DNA of 64,000 nt from Blattamonas nauphoetae (taxonomy: Eukaryota; Preaxostyla; Oxymonadida): NCBI GenBank assembly GCA_033064195.1, contig JARBJD010000191.1, positions 62,001 to 126,000 on the forward strand, written 5' to 3'. Below, one piece after another: positions 33,943 through 45,700 of this stretch; position 1 is the stretch's first letter, and every line of letters starts with the position of its first letter. The notes beneath the pieces are model-generated. The model did no database searches. It saw only the letters and a program-made list of their open reading frames with translations, and had not been told where the DNA came from. The position numbers and the translations under genes are program-made.

Positions 33943-36900
33943 TTAATTAGGAGGAAGTGTTTGTTGAGCAGTTGAGCTGAGGCTGGAATAGATTCCGGTC
34001 CATCCATCTCCAAACCGCTGTTTTAGCATTTGAACAGCATTTGTGATCTCGGCCCGCAGGTCAGGTGACAGGTACGACCCTTCATTTTCAGCTGACGCGT
34101 CGGGGATGGCGAGGAAGAGGCCGAGCGTCTCCAGGAGGCCCACAGGAGTGGCACAGAGTGTGGGAAGGAACGATTCACACCACACAATCTTCACAAGACC
34201 AGCCATCTCCGACAGCGTGATGAGAAAGTTGATTGCGAGCGAGCTGAGACACTGCAAGAAGTGTGAGATCACTCCCAGACCTTCCAACGCCTGACACACA
34301 ACAGTGGGGTTCCACCACGCCACACGCGACACCACTCCACCCGCGACGATGGCTGTCTGAATGCCGTCCTCGACATCCTTCTGGTCCTTCGGGTTGTACA
34401 CAATCGTCGCGTTGGGCGTGATTGGCGCAGCGAGAATCAGCATCTGCGTCACTCGACCCAAAACAGCTTCAAACTGCTCGTTCATCTCTCCGCCCATCAC
34501 ATCGATGATGTGTCCCAGTGCCACGATTGCTGAATGCGACAGGCGGTGTTCGAGTCCAGCGTGTGGAGAGGAGACATTGAACGATCCCTGCTTGTGCTGC
34601 AAGTACGCTGTGTTGATGTGCGATGGAACAGCATATTGAAGGAGGAGAGGGAAACAAGACGACAGAAGAGTTGTGCCTTCACTCACAGCCACTTTCAGTG
34701 CATCTGGTGTTCCCTCAGCCAGCTGCCCAACCAGATCAAAGATCCCTCCCAGCGCGGACAGGGACGGCCCCTGCAGTTCTTTGAAGAGGAAGGCCAAGTA
34801 ATTCGTGGACGTGATGAGAGTCGGTCGAGCGGAGACTGGAGTGGTTCTGATGCACGAATGGAGTGTTTGGATGGCATATTCCGTCGTGTTGCATCCAGAC
34901 GTTCTGATGTCCATTTCCCGCTCGCTTCGGAGAGCATCCGTGACGACGCTCTGATCCTGCGCGTTCAGCTCGACCTGCTGTTGGATGGAAGTGTTCTCGT
35001 CGTCGATGATGGCGAACGACTTGGCCATGATGCGCGTGAGGTACGGGCTGATCGCGTCGTGGTTGATCTCATCCAGCAACTTCTGCACAGCCAATAGAAC
35101 CCACGGAAGCAGAGTGTCGTCTGTGTTTTCGCACTTCTCCATCATCCCCAACACAGACTCCATCAATTTCTGCAGTTTGGTTGTCTCGTTGAAGAGACCG
35201 TGTGTTGCCTCGACGAGTGTTGGGATTGTCTCGAACAGATACCGCAGAGAGTAGCTTGTGTAGCGAGGAACAAGATCCAGCAGCACATCCAGCAGCTGGT
35301 CGGCGTACGGGATGATTCTGCTGCGAGCCTCTGCGACAATCGTTGTCAGCGACGAGCAACCCTCTTTCTGCACGCGCGTGGAGTGATCGTGCAGGGCAGC
35401 GTGGAGAGCACTAAGCGTCTTCTCGAAGATGTCGCTGTTGTTGGCTCGAGGGAGAGCCAGCTCGCTCTGATCGGCGTATCCGACGCGAAGATCACGCTCG
35501 TCCAACGGCCCACAGATCCAAATTGAATACGACGAGAGAGTGGAGAGGGACATTGTCCGGACGAGAAAGACGGAGTGCTGGCAGAAGCTGAGGACCAGTG
35601 AGAGGATGGCGGGGAGGTGGGGATGAAGAAAGGCCGTGCAGTGTCTGGCGAGGATTTTCAGAGTCAGGATGCCACTCTCCAGTTCTTCCCATTGTTCCGG
35701 GTTTGTCTTTTGGAAAAGATCGTTAATTGCGGGAAGGAGGCATGTTGTGAGGTGTTCGGGGTAGTTTTCACTCAGTTTGACGAGGCTTCGGAAGGCGGCT
35801 TTTCTGGGCGTGTCCTGCCCGTCTATCTGATCTTCGAGAGTCATATTAGCATCATCATCCGGTTCATACCATCCTTGTGAAGGCCTGAGTTGTGGTTCAG
35901 AAGAAACATTTGCTGAATTAATGATGAAACAGTGGCTCGAATACCATTCTCCAATTCCTCTCGAAAAGGAATCAAATCTTCATCTCCATACACCAAACGG
36001 CGAACCAGAACAGACGCAATACTAGGAAAGATGATGACAAACGGACTAGATACTTTGCAAGCTGTTGTTCAGTGGCAGTGAAGATTAGTTCTTTATTATC
36101 GAGAACAAGATCCCAAAAATTGAGTCCACTCATCACCAATTGTTCATTTTCATGTCCCATGCAATAAAGAATGTGAGTGATGAGATCAGCAACGCGAGGT
36201 GCGAGTGGATGATTCATGTCGCGTTTTTGGGCAACATTTGTCAATATTCTTGTTGCAAGTGCTTGAAGCCCAACATCAGACACAGCAAGGCATGCAAAGA
36301 CATTCTAAGTGGATGAAAATGAAAAAATAGTGAACATTGAGCAAGTTGTTCATGGACGGATCGAATAGACTCTGGTTGCATTCAAAGATGGTCTCAAGAG
36401 TCACAAGGATCTTTTTGCATGTGGATGGATTGGGGCGTTGGATGAGGCCAATGATTTTTGAGACAAAGCTCACAAGATTTCTGTTTGAAGATTCAACGAA
36501 AAAAAAGACGAACTCTTTCAAACGAATCAGATGGAAGCACTCAGTGTTATCTTCAACAATTCGTTTGAGGCTTTCACAAGCTCCATCTGACATAAGTTCA
36601 TTCTCTGACGCACATTCCGAGAGGAGTTGATCTAAGAAAGGGAACGAGTTTTCAAATCCCACTGACGTGATGAATTTTGTGACTGCTTGAGAGGTAGAAT
36701 TCCGAATCAACACATTTTGATCACTGAGACCTGGTAGAATCGAGTAGAATGTTGCTTGTTTGTCGGATTGATCCCAAGTGAGGTTTTGGATGAATTGTTT
36801 GGAAAGTTGACTTCCTGCCAATTGGCGAGTACCGGGATTAACATCCGTGCAGTGAACAAGAATGTGTGCGTAATATCGAGGGAGATCTGGGTTCTGTTGT

Positions 36901-37144
36901 GAAAGTGCGTTCAGATTCTTCGATGTGATGAGAAGTGATGATTCATAACTCTGAAACGAAAAAGGCAAACATCAAGGACAGAGTTCACCCGAGATGTTTG
37001 TTGTACGGTCGCAGGCTGCAAGACCGACAACAATTGCTGAAGAGTCTCCGCATTCGGTGACCATTGCTGAATGAGAGAGTACGAAAGGAAAAAAAGAGGA
37101 ACAGAAAATGAAAACATAAACAAAAGACAAATTCACACTGTCAT
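33943..37144 (-). CDS. Transportin-type karyopherin-beta
   Basis: Nuclear import receptor built of HEAT repeats; transportins carry PY-NLS cargo with RanGTP control. Six exons give 998 residues (human transportin-1 about 890-898). Introns are 36951-36988 (38 nt), 36305-36335 (31), 36022-36053 (32), 35913-35944 (32) and a proposed 37067-37138 (72) after a six-base start exon (ATG ACA). All restore frame. Transportin-like features are SPNAETLQQLLSVLQ at the N-terminus, an acidic loop region (WYEPDDDANMTLEDQIDG), then PEQWEELESGILTLKILARH, STRVQKEGCSSLTTIVAEAR and IIPYADQLLDVL, which correspond to HEAT 8-11 of transportin. The end (QRFGDGWTGIYSSL) matches the family's C-terminal helix region in style. 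The first exon is the weakest part. Confidence 0.85.
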
Positions 37145-37372
37145 CGAGAGAGAAAGAATGTCGAGGTTCTGGAAAAGAGATTACGGCCAGATCTTGATGT
37201 CATCCACAATTGTTGTTAGATTCGAAGAATGAAGACGAATTACAATGCAATGAAGATACTCCATTCAAACAAAGCAAAATATTAGAAGAATAGACGAGGA
37301 GAATTGTGAATGATCCAAAACTAGCAAAGATCGTCGAATGAATAATATATGTCGTGAGGACTTTTATGGCAT

Positions 37373-37941
37373 CTACAATTGGCCGCTGGCGGTGATCTTG
37401 ACTTCCTTGATTGGGCGGTCGCCTGGTTGAGTTGGGTTCTTTTCGATGGCATCAAGAACATTCATGCCTTCAACGAGCTCACCGAAGACCATGTGCTTTC
37501 CATCAAGATGAGGGGTCTGCACAAATGTGATGAAGAACTGGGAGCCGTTTGTGTTGGGTCCAGCGTTGGCCATTGACAGCTGTCCGCGCTTGGTGTGCTT
37601 GACTGGGAATCCTTCGTCGGCGAAGCGATCTCCATAGATGGATTTTCCTCCGGTGCCATTACCGCGAGTGAAGTCACCACCCTGAGCCATGAAACCACGA
37701 ATAACTCTGTGGAAGGATGAGTTGGCATATCCGAATCCTTTCTCTCCTGTGCAGAGGCAACGGACTGAAAAAAGGGAATTGAATGGAGTAAGAAAGGGAG
37801 ACGAAACGGGAAAGCTTGATGAAAGCCGTGGTAGAGCATACAGTTCTCGCAGGTCTTGGGAAGTTTATCCGAGTAGAGTTGGAAGACGAGACGGCCGGCT
37901 GGTTGGCCACCAATTGAGATATCCATATAAACGCGTGACAT
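37373..37941 (-). CDS. Cyclophilin-type peptidyl-prolyl isomerase
   Basis: Cytosolic cyclophilin A-like enzyme of 163 residues (human CypA 165), catalysing cis-trans isomerisation of X-Pro bonds. Two exons; the intron at 37765-37841 (77 nt, GTATGC...TTTCAG) joins PKTCENF to [12 protein letters not shown] in frame. Active-site residues are present: FHRVI (Arg55), FMAQGGDF (Phe60, Gln63), NGSQFFITF (Phe113) and [10 protein letters not shown] (His126). The position of human Trp121, part of the cyclosporin-binding site, is His here (TPHLDGKH). Start [12 protein letters not shown] follows an AG-rich context. No signal peptide or C-terminal retention signal. It is transcribed away from the ATPase gene, with 269 bp between starts. 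Confidence 0.97.
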
Positions 37942-38210
37942 TTCTACAAAATTCAAGAAAAGATAAGATAATTAACAACGATTTGAAAACCTGTTTGATC
38001 TAGATCAGAAATCACCAAACTGCCTCAACTTTGGGTTTTGGGGCGAAAAACTGGTGTTGATTCGAAACAAGATGATCGAATGTGAACGATTTAATGGAAT
38101 TTGTTTAATGACTTTATCATCTGTTTCAGATGATCTGCGCTCTCTGAAGAAGTCGGAGTTGATCAGTCCACAGTTTTGATTTCGTCCTACAAATCGCGTC
38201 ATTCGTCCAA
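37942..38210. promoter_or_regulatory. Divergent intergenic region, cyclophilin / P-type ATPase
   Basis: 269 bp separates two start codons that point away from each other, so both promoters must lie here or overlap the genes. I see no TATA-like or initiator motif that I can defend. The function is inferred from position only. Confidence 0.45.
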
Positions 38211-41200
38211 ATGCTGCGAGTCATCCCAGATCAAAATATCAGATGGCATGCCATCGATGTTGAAGAAGTGATTGAAGTCTGCCAAACCAACCCCGAACAT
38301 GGACTCACAGAAAAGGAAGCGAAGGAGAGGCTCTCCGCCTTCGGTCCAAACTCCCTTCCAGCCGGAAAGAAGACAAATTACTTCCTGCTGTACCTGAAAC
38401 AATACCACAATGTCCTCATTTACATGCTCCTCTTCATCATGCTCTTCTGTCTCATTGTTCAAGATTGGGTTTGCACATCTTCATGATCAATTCTTCTCTT
38501 TCCTCATAGCCGGAGGCAGCTGTAATTGGAGTGGTTCTTATTCTCAACTCCTTGATTGGTTTTTTCCAAGAAGTGCAAGCGATCAAAGACAGTGAATCAC
38601 TCAAGAATATGTTGTGCACAACTGCACTTGTTATCCGACAAGGCACAAAGAAATCCATCGACGCAAAAGATGTCGTGGTTGGAGATATTCTTGTTATTCA
38701 ATCTGGTGATAAAATTGCTGCTGATTCCCGAATTATCGACTCCAAAAACTGTCACACGCAAGAAGCTGCCCTGACAGGAGAAACAACAGCTAACCCCAAA
38801 AGCCCAGATGCTCTTGGTGAAGAAACTGTCCTTGCTGAAAGAAACAACATGGTTTACTCTGGAACATACTGTTCACAAGGCCAAGCTCTCGGAATCGTCA
38901 TCGGCACTGGACTCCGAACCGAAATTGGTAAAATCAGTTCAATGGTTTCCAATGTGAAAGAACCACCCACACCTCTGACCCAGCAAATGAATGTTTTCGG
39001 TCGAACAGTCCTTATCGTCGGAATCGTCCTGATCGTCATCACGTTCTGCATCAAGTTTCCTCTCAGCTACAAGACCACTCCCGTGACGGAGTGCATTGTT
39101 TATGCATGCACTATTGGAATTGCACTTGTGCCAGAAGGATTACCTGCCGTTCAGTCACTGACCCTCGCCATTGGCATGCAACGAATGGCGAAGAAGAAGG
39201 CCATCATCCGAAGCATGCCCGCCGTCGAAACTCTCGGAGCTGTTTCTGTCATCTGTTCTGACAAGACAGGGACACTTACAACCAACCAGATGACTTGCCG
39301 TGGCTTTGTCACGAAACAGCACAGATTTGGTGTCAGTGGGAATGGATACGATCCATTTGATGGTGAAGTCTTCACTATGCCCAAAGACAAGGCTATAGGT
39401 CTCCGAAATGAAGACGATGATCCTCGTAACCAGTATACCTTGACAATCGGCCCAACAGATCCACAATTCGGCGAACTTCAGCGTCTCGTGAACGAGCAAG
39501 CTGAGAAACGTCGAAAACATGTTGAAGCAGTCATGGAGCTCAGTGGAATAAACGAGTTTTCTGAAAAAGATACCAATTCAGCCCAAGTCGAAAGTGAACA
39601 AACTCAACAAAACCCATCGTCGGATATTATTCTCGATCACGCAGATGGCCCCCTTGTGAATGCCCTTCTCCGCTGCGGTGTCCTTTGCAACGACTCTGCC
39701 CTTATCAAACAACAGGAGAGCGGCCAATACGACATCCAAGGAGACACCACCGAAGGCTCTATCTTCCCTCTCTGCCTGAAGGCCGGAGTCAACATGGCCA
39801 AACTCATCGGGACCAACAAGAGAGTCGACTCAATCCCCTTCGAGTCGGACTACAAATGGATGGCATCAGCCAACTCCTGCCCCGCCGACCCTGCCATCCT
39901 CCTCGACTTTGTGGAGCCCAAGCCCGTCCCAAAACTCAAAAAGGGACAACAGCCACCTCAGCTTGTGCAGGGCGAGAACGATGGCGCGAACAACACAATT
40001 CTCTTTGTCAAGGGAGCCCCCGAACGTGTGTTCAATCTCTGCCACTACGAAGCTGTGATTGTCGACGAAAATGGAGAGCCCTTCGACACTGCCGATCCGA
40101 AGAACAGAAACAAGAAGCAGTTTGTGTCCCAACAACCCATCGACATCCAATGGTGGAAGGAGGAGACAGAGAGGCTCGCTGCTGTCGGTCTGCGCACACT
40201 CGGCCTTGCTCAACGTACACTGAAGAGAGAACGCTTCCAGCCGCGTGTTGTGAAAGCTGAAGAACCCGAAGAGAAGGAAGAAACCAAGCCATCAAAACTG
40301 AGCAAGGGAACAACCGACGAAGAAGAGGAAGAATCGGAGAAGGACAACGTGCACGAGCAGGCCGAGTTCGAAGAGGAGAACACTCCCCACAACCTCCTCC
40401 TCGCTCGCAGCAAGTCACCCTCGTCGCACATGTACTCGTCCACCAAACTCCAACAGCTCGAACGCGAGCACGGCACACCCAAAAAGAAGAAGGGCGCGAA
40501 GAAGGACACATCCACCGAGATGGCCGAGCTCCCCGAGAAGGACCGTGTGTACCCTGCCCCCAAGCTCGACTTCGACGAAGTGGAGGAAGGCGGGTTCACA
40601 CTCCTTGGTGTTCTTGGCATCTTCGATCCCCCTCGCCCAGAAGCCCACAGAGCGATCAAAAAGTGCAAGCGTGCCCGCATCCGTGTGGTGATGATCACTG
40701 GCGACCATGCCAAGACTGCTGCTGCCATCGGAGCGCTTCTCGGCCTCAACCCGCATCAGGTCAAGACTTCACAGGAGCTGGCGGAGTTGAACGACGAAGA
40801 ACTGTCAGTGTCTGTCGACAGCACTCACATCTACGCACGTGCCACCCCTGCCGACAAGATCCGCATTGTCAAAGCACTCCAAGCGAAGGGATATGTTGTT
40901 GCGATGACTGGCGATGGAGTGAACGACTCTCCCGCTCTCAAACAAGCTCACGTCGGAATTGCGATGGGAATCACCGGCACAGAAGTGGCGAAAGAGGCCA
41001 GCAAGATGGTCCTCATGGACGACAACTTCGCAACCATCGTGACAGCTGTGGAGGAAGGCCGGAAAGTGTACACGTCCATCAAGCGAGCCATCCACTACAC
41101 ACTCGGCACCAACGTCTCACAAGCGCTGTGTCTTCTCATCGCTTCGTGCATTCCCAACACTCCCCCACCCATCACTGCCCTTCAGTCGCTCTGGATCAAC

Positions 41201-42481
41201 ACGATCACCTCGACTCTTCTTTCCTCCTTCGTCCCCACGCAGAAGGCCACAAAGGGCATCCTCAACCAGCCCCCTCGCAACACCAAAAAGAACATCCTCA
41301 CGACCAACTTCTTCATCCGCACGATGTACTGCGGGGTGATCAACGCAACCGCGGCTGTCCTCTACTTCTACCTCACCGCCGACTTCAACGACGAGGAGGA
41401 CATCAACCGCCGATCGTCGGTGAGTATGAACATGATCACGCTGATGCAGATCTTCTACATCATCAACCACGTCTACCTGAAGGAGTCCTCCATCCGCCTC
41501 CGCGTCTTCAAGGACATGGGCTGGCTGCAGATCATGGCGTGCCTGATCCTCATCGGGCTGCAGGCTGTGCTCGTCTATGTCCCGCCGTTCCAATATGTTT
41601 TCAAGACGGCGAACATGATGTGGTACGACTGGTTCATCTCGCTCATCCCCGGCGCGGTCACCTTCATCGTGATGGAGATCGACAAGGCCATCCGCCGCTG
41701 CCGCAGACGGCATCTGTCGAAGGTGAAGATGTCTGCCATCGAGGACGGGGAGGACGACTTCTTCATCGACTACAAAGAGGAGGACTCGGAGAACGAGGAG
41801 AAGAAGAAAGGCGGGCTCCTCCGGCGAAGGAGAAACGGGAAGAAGGAGAAGAAGGCGAAGGACCAGCCGACCATCCCACGCGAATCTGAGCTCCGCAACG
41901 TCGTTTCATCCAACCCCAGCTTCGCTGCTCCCGCCAGCACAGACAGCCATCCAGCCGTGACTTCAAACCTCTTCTCTCCACCCGATGCTGTCCCAGCCCC
42001 CACCACAACGCCCATCGGAGACCAGTCAGCCCTCAGCTCGAACAGAGGAACAACCAGCATGATCCCCATCAGAGCAGGCACAGCCGACAAGGACGTCACA
42101 ATCTCGTCGCAAAAGAAGCAAGCAAAGAAACAGGACCCCACTGTGTTTTTGGATTCAAATCAGTTCAACGCAAAGACAGAGGCAGACGAGCAGAAGAGGA
42201 AGGAGGAGGAAGAGAAGGACGTGCAAGCGCAGATCCAAGCTGAGGAAGAACAGAAGGCAGAGAAGAAGAAGGAGGAAGAAGCAAGAAAGGCTGAAGAGAC
42301 TGCAAAGAAGGCTGAGGAGGAAGAAAAGGAGGAAGTGAAGGAGGAGGACAAGAAGGAAGAGAGTCAGGACCAGAAGGAGGAAGAACCAAAGCATGTGGAT
42401 GAAGACGAAGGGAAAGAAGAGAAGAAAGAAGAAGAAGAGCCACGTGTTGAAGGCGATAGTGAGAATGTCGATGAGTCATAG
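38211..42481 (+). CDS. Type II P-type cation-transporting ATPase
   Basis: Ion pump of about 1409 residues. The intron at 38469-38509 (41 nt) joins FCLIVQDW to PEAAVIGVVLIL. Cation-ATPase N-terminal domain (LTEKEAKERLSAFGPNSLP), then M1-M2, actuator motif EAALTGETTANPK (~175), M4 motif LVPEGLPAV (~295), phosphorylation motif CSDKTGTLTTNQM (Asp ~336), nucleotide-binding region with KGAPERV, and hinge motifs MITGDHAKTA and AMTGDGVNDSPALKQA (~886). Six C-terminal TM helices follow. SERCA-like and ENA/IID Na+-ATPase features are mixed, so the ion (Ca2+, Na+ or K+) is not settled. Two insertions in the N domain are acidic/Lys-rich. From ~1163 the cytosolic tail of about 245 residues is S/T-rich and then almost pure K/E, unusual for the family. 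Confidence 0.93.
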
Positions 42482-42727
42482 TTGATTGAGGACGCTTGTG
42501 AGCGCCAACAAGCGTTCATGAACTCTAAAGCTGATGAACTCATCTTTCTTTTGTGAATGCAAAGCAACCATTCAAACATCCGCGATTTGGATACACTCAT
42601 TGCAGTTTTTTCCGTTGCATATCATTTCTTTGATGAATAGTTAGATCTTTTCTCGAACCTCGACGTTATTACACACCAATAACTTCTTCCTGTCGCTTCT
42701 GTTTTCGTATCAGTTTGTATCTTGTCG
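42482..42727. other. Intergenic spacer, ATPase to UBR gene
   Basis: 246 bp between the ATPase stop and the UBR start, both on the plus strand, so it must hold the ATPase 3' end and the UBR promoter. No motif recognised. Confidence 0.4.
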
Positions 42728-45700
42728 ATGTATCAACCAGTACCCCACACATCTCATCGCCTTGTTGATTTACTACCATCAGAGATCGACAAGCTCGACG
42801 GTATCTTCCATCATTCTTCGATCAATGAAATCCTTACATTTCTCATGAAATACTCCAAATCACCCTCAATCACATATCTCTTAACATAGAACACATTCAT
42901 GATTTTATTCTCTCAAAACGAAATACCGGAAATTTCTTACCCAATGATGCTCTCTCGTTCATCTCAATCGTCCTTGGATCCTCTCCCACTGTTGCACTCT
43001 CTCTCCTCAAAAAACAAACAACGAAAATGGAAACCGCGTGCAGTACTGTTTGGGTTGATGGTGATCATGCATACAAGTGTGAAACTTGCCAAGGAGGTCA
43101 ATCATTTTTCTCTGTCATCTCTCATAGATGCTTCGAGTGCTCTCTGCATCGAGTGCTTTGAACCAGAGAACCATGTCGGCCATGAATACAAACTCGTATT
43201 CTCATTATCTTCATGTTATCTCAATAGATTGAAGTGAGTGGAGGAATCTGTGATTGTGGACGCCTTGCAGCGTGGGCAGAAGACGGAATGTGCAAACGTC
43301 ACCATCGAAACCGCATGAATCGCTATTCACTTGGGAACTTGGATCAATCTGTGAGGACAGCGCTCGTTTCCTTCATTCGACAAACCGTCCTCCTAATAAC
43401 GGATTGCATAAATTGCCAAATATTCCAACTTTCAACACTTTGGGATGTTCATAGACTGATTGATTTCGTGAAGATGGCCCAAAAACCAGTTCTCGAATCA
43501 ATTTCAGAGGTAAATTTTAATGTTCTCATCATTCTTTAAGGATCGATTTTTCCAGGGAAAGGTTGGAGTATTATTGGCCCTTCTCGATGCCTTATCAGAC
43601 TGTACATGCTCTTCTGACAATCTTCTGCAATTAATTACTGAAAAAGAGATCGAATGTCAAACTCTATTTTCTGTGCCAATTCCAACGGTAACAGCCCCTC
43701 CACAACCGGAATTCTACCCAACCTTCACAAATGGATCAGCTTTTCCTTTTCTGTGGTTTTTTGAGTCAGTATGGGACCGTACAGATGCTCACAAGAGAGA
43801 CAACCCAACGGAATCGTTATTTGCTCTCTTTTCCCTCCTTCCAACAGAATATCTTATTAAAGTTCAACAATCTCTCGAAGATTTGGAAAAAGCCTTTTCC
43901 CAGTCACTTCTTCGACGAAAGTCAATCGTCTCAATCCTCCTCCAAAGTCTCCTCCTCTTGGTGGAGAATGGTGGAGAGGTTGTGCGACGTATAATTACTG
44001 AAGAGCTCTTATTAAGCAATCAACAGAGCCGCCCATCACATCATCGCTCTACACTTCCACAACTCACCCGCGAATCAATGCTTATCTTAACAAGCACACT
44101 TGAGCATCATATGATGCAGCGACAGCCCTTTGAACATCAATTTTCATACTACCATGAAATCATTCCACAAGATCCAAAACTAATTCAGTCACCAACGTCA
44201 CAACTGCGATTCTGGTGTCGTTTCATTCGCCTCTTCCCTGTCACCGACTTCACAAATCTATTCACTCAACTGTTCTTCGATGATTATTTCCTGTACAATT
44301 ATGTGTTTGCATATTACGAAACATATAATAATATTTCCTGCTATCCACCACATCATCGCGACCCCCTTTTTTCCCAACATCTCGAAATTCCAAACCAATC
44401 AGACTATGACTCCCTGTCATCTCAAATTACATCATCGTCTCTGCGTGTTGTTGATGCTGATCCCGAATTTGTCCTCAACGTCCTCATCCAATCGCTCGTC
44501 AACTATCTGGAACAGTTCCAATCGGAGCATGACACATTCCTTGTCCTCCAAATGAGGAAATATCATTTTAACTCCTCACTGCAAGATTACCCTGCACAGA
44601 AGACCCTTGCTCGACAAGCAACTTTCCTCTCATTCATCACGAATCGACTTCACAAAACTCTGTCGATTCTCCTCCCACCACCGAATACCCAATCTTCTCC
44701 GGTGGAATCTACTCTCTTGCTTAATCCCACCAAGCGAGATGGGACAGAATTTGTAACATCAATTGACGAAGAGGAAAGATGTGCATCGTCCGATCTTCCT
44801 CGCTTTTGGTTTATGGTAGTACACATACACTCTGCCCTTTCCGTGCAACGATTCCGAGACACACTTTTCACGGCTCAAAATGGTGCTCTTCTCCACACTC
44901 TCATCAATGTCATGACGTCATTTTCAAATGCTCTATGCTACGTGCGGATCGTCCCTCCATTTCCACCAACCTCGTTTAACGATGTTTTGGTCAACAAATT
45001 ATACTATAGTAACGTTGTGCTTGCCACAGTCATCAATACAGCCTTTTTCACAACTCAACCCGAAATTCTTCGTTCAATCTTCCGATCTCTCGTTCACCGC
45101 GTCGTCAACCAGTACAAAAACACATCGCCCTTCTATTCACTGTCACTCTACGCTCCACAGTCTCTTATTCCGTTTCCAGCGTGCACCAGACAGACGACAC
45201 TCCGCACCTTCACATGGGACGATCTTGGCCCTCATCTCCAACAGACATGGATCGAATCAGGAAGCTCACGCGAGCAATACGAAGAGGACGGATCAGGGAA
45301 CATTCTCCTCTCTCTCATCGACAAGAACGTGTTTGGAATCCAAAAAGCAGAGGACATCATCCGACACATCCAGAACGACGCCTCCATCAACCCCTTCTTC
45401 CACCAGGCTGTCGTCCGCCGCCTCAACTTCGAAGAGCCGCTCTGCCTCCTCAACATCCTCGACAAGGCGTTGGGTGCTTATGCCAGCACGTACGCGATGG
45501 TGCTTCGGGACGAGATACAGATGAACACTGACCACAACTCCTTCTTCAACTCGCTGATGTCGCAGGAGGAAGCACTCTTGGTCTCCCAACGACCTCTCCA
45601 CAACCGTTCTGTACTGCTTCGGATCCAGCTTGGGATGTGGAAGAGAAATGACGAGAACTCGGTCAGGCTGACGTATTACGTGTTTGGCAACTACAACATG

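Noticed and set aside
40663-41889. 408-codon plus-strand ORF overlapping the P-type ATPase
   Set aside because: It is the +1 frame of the ATPase coding region, with composition typical of a GC-biased shadow frame (R/H/P/Q-rich). The ATPase frame has all motifs.
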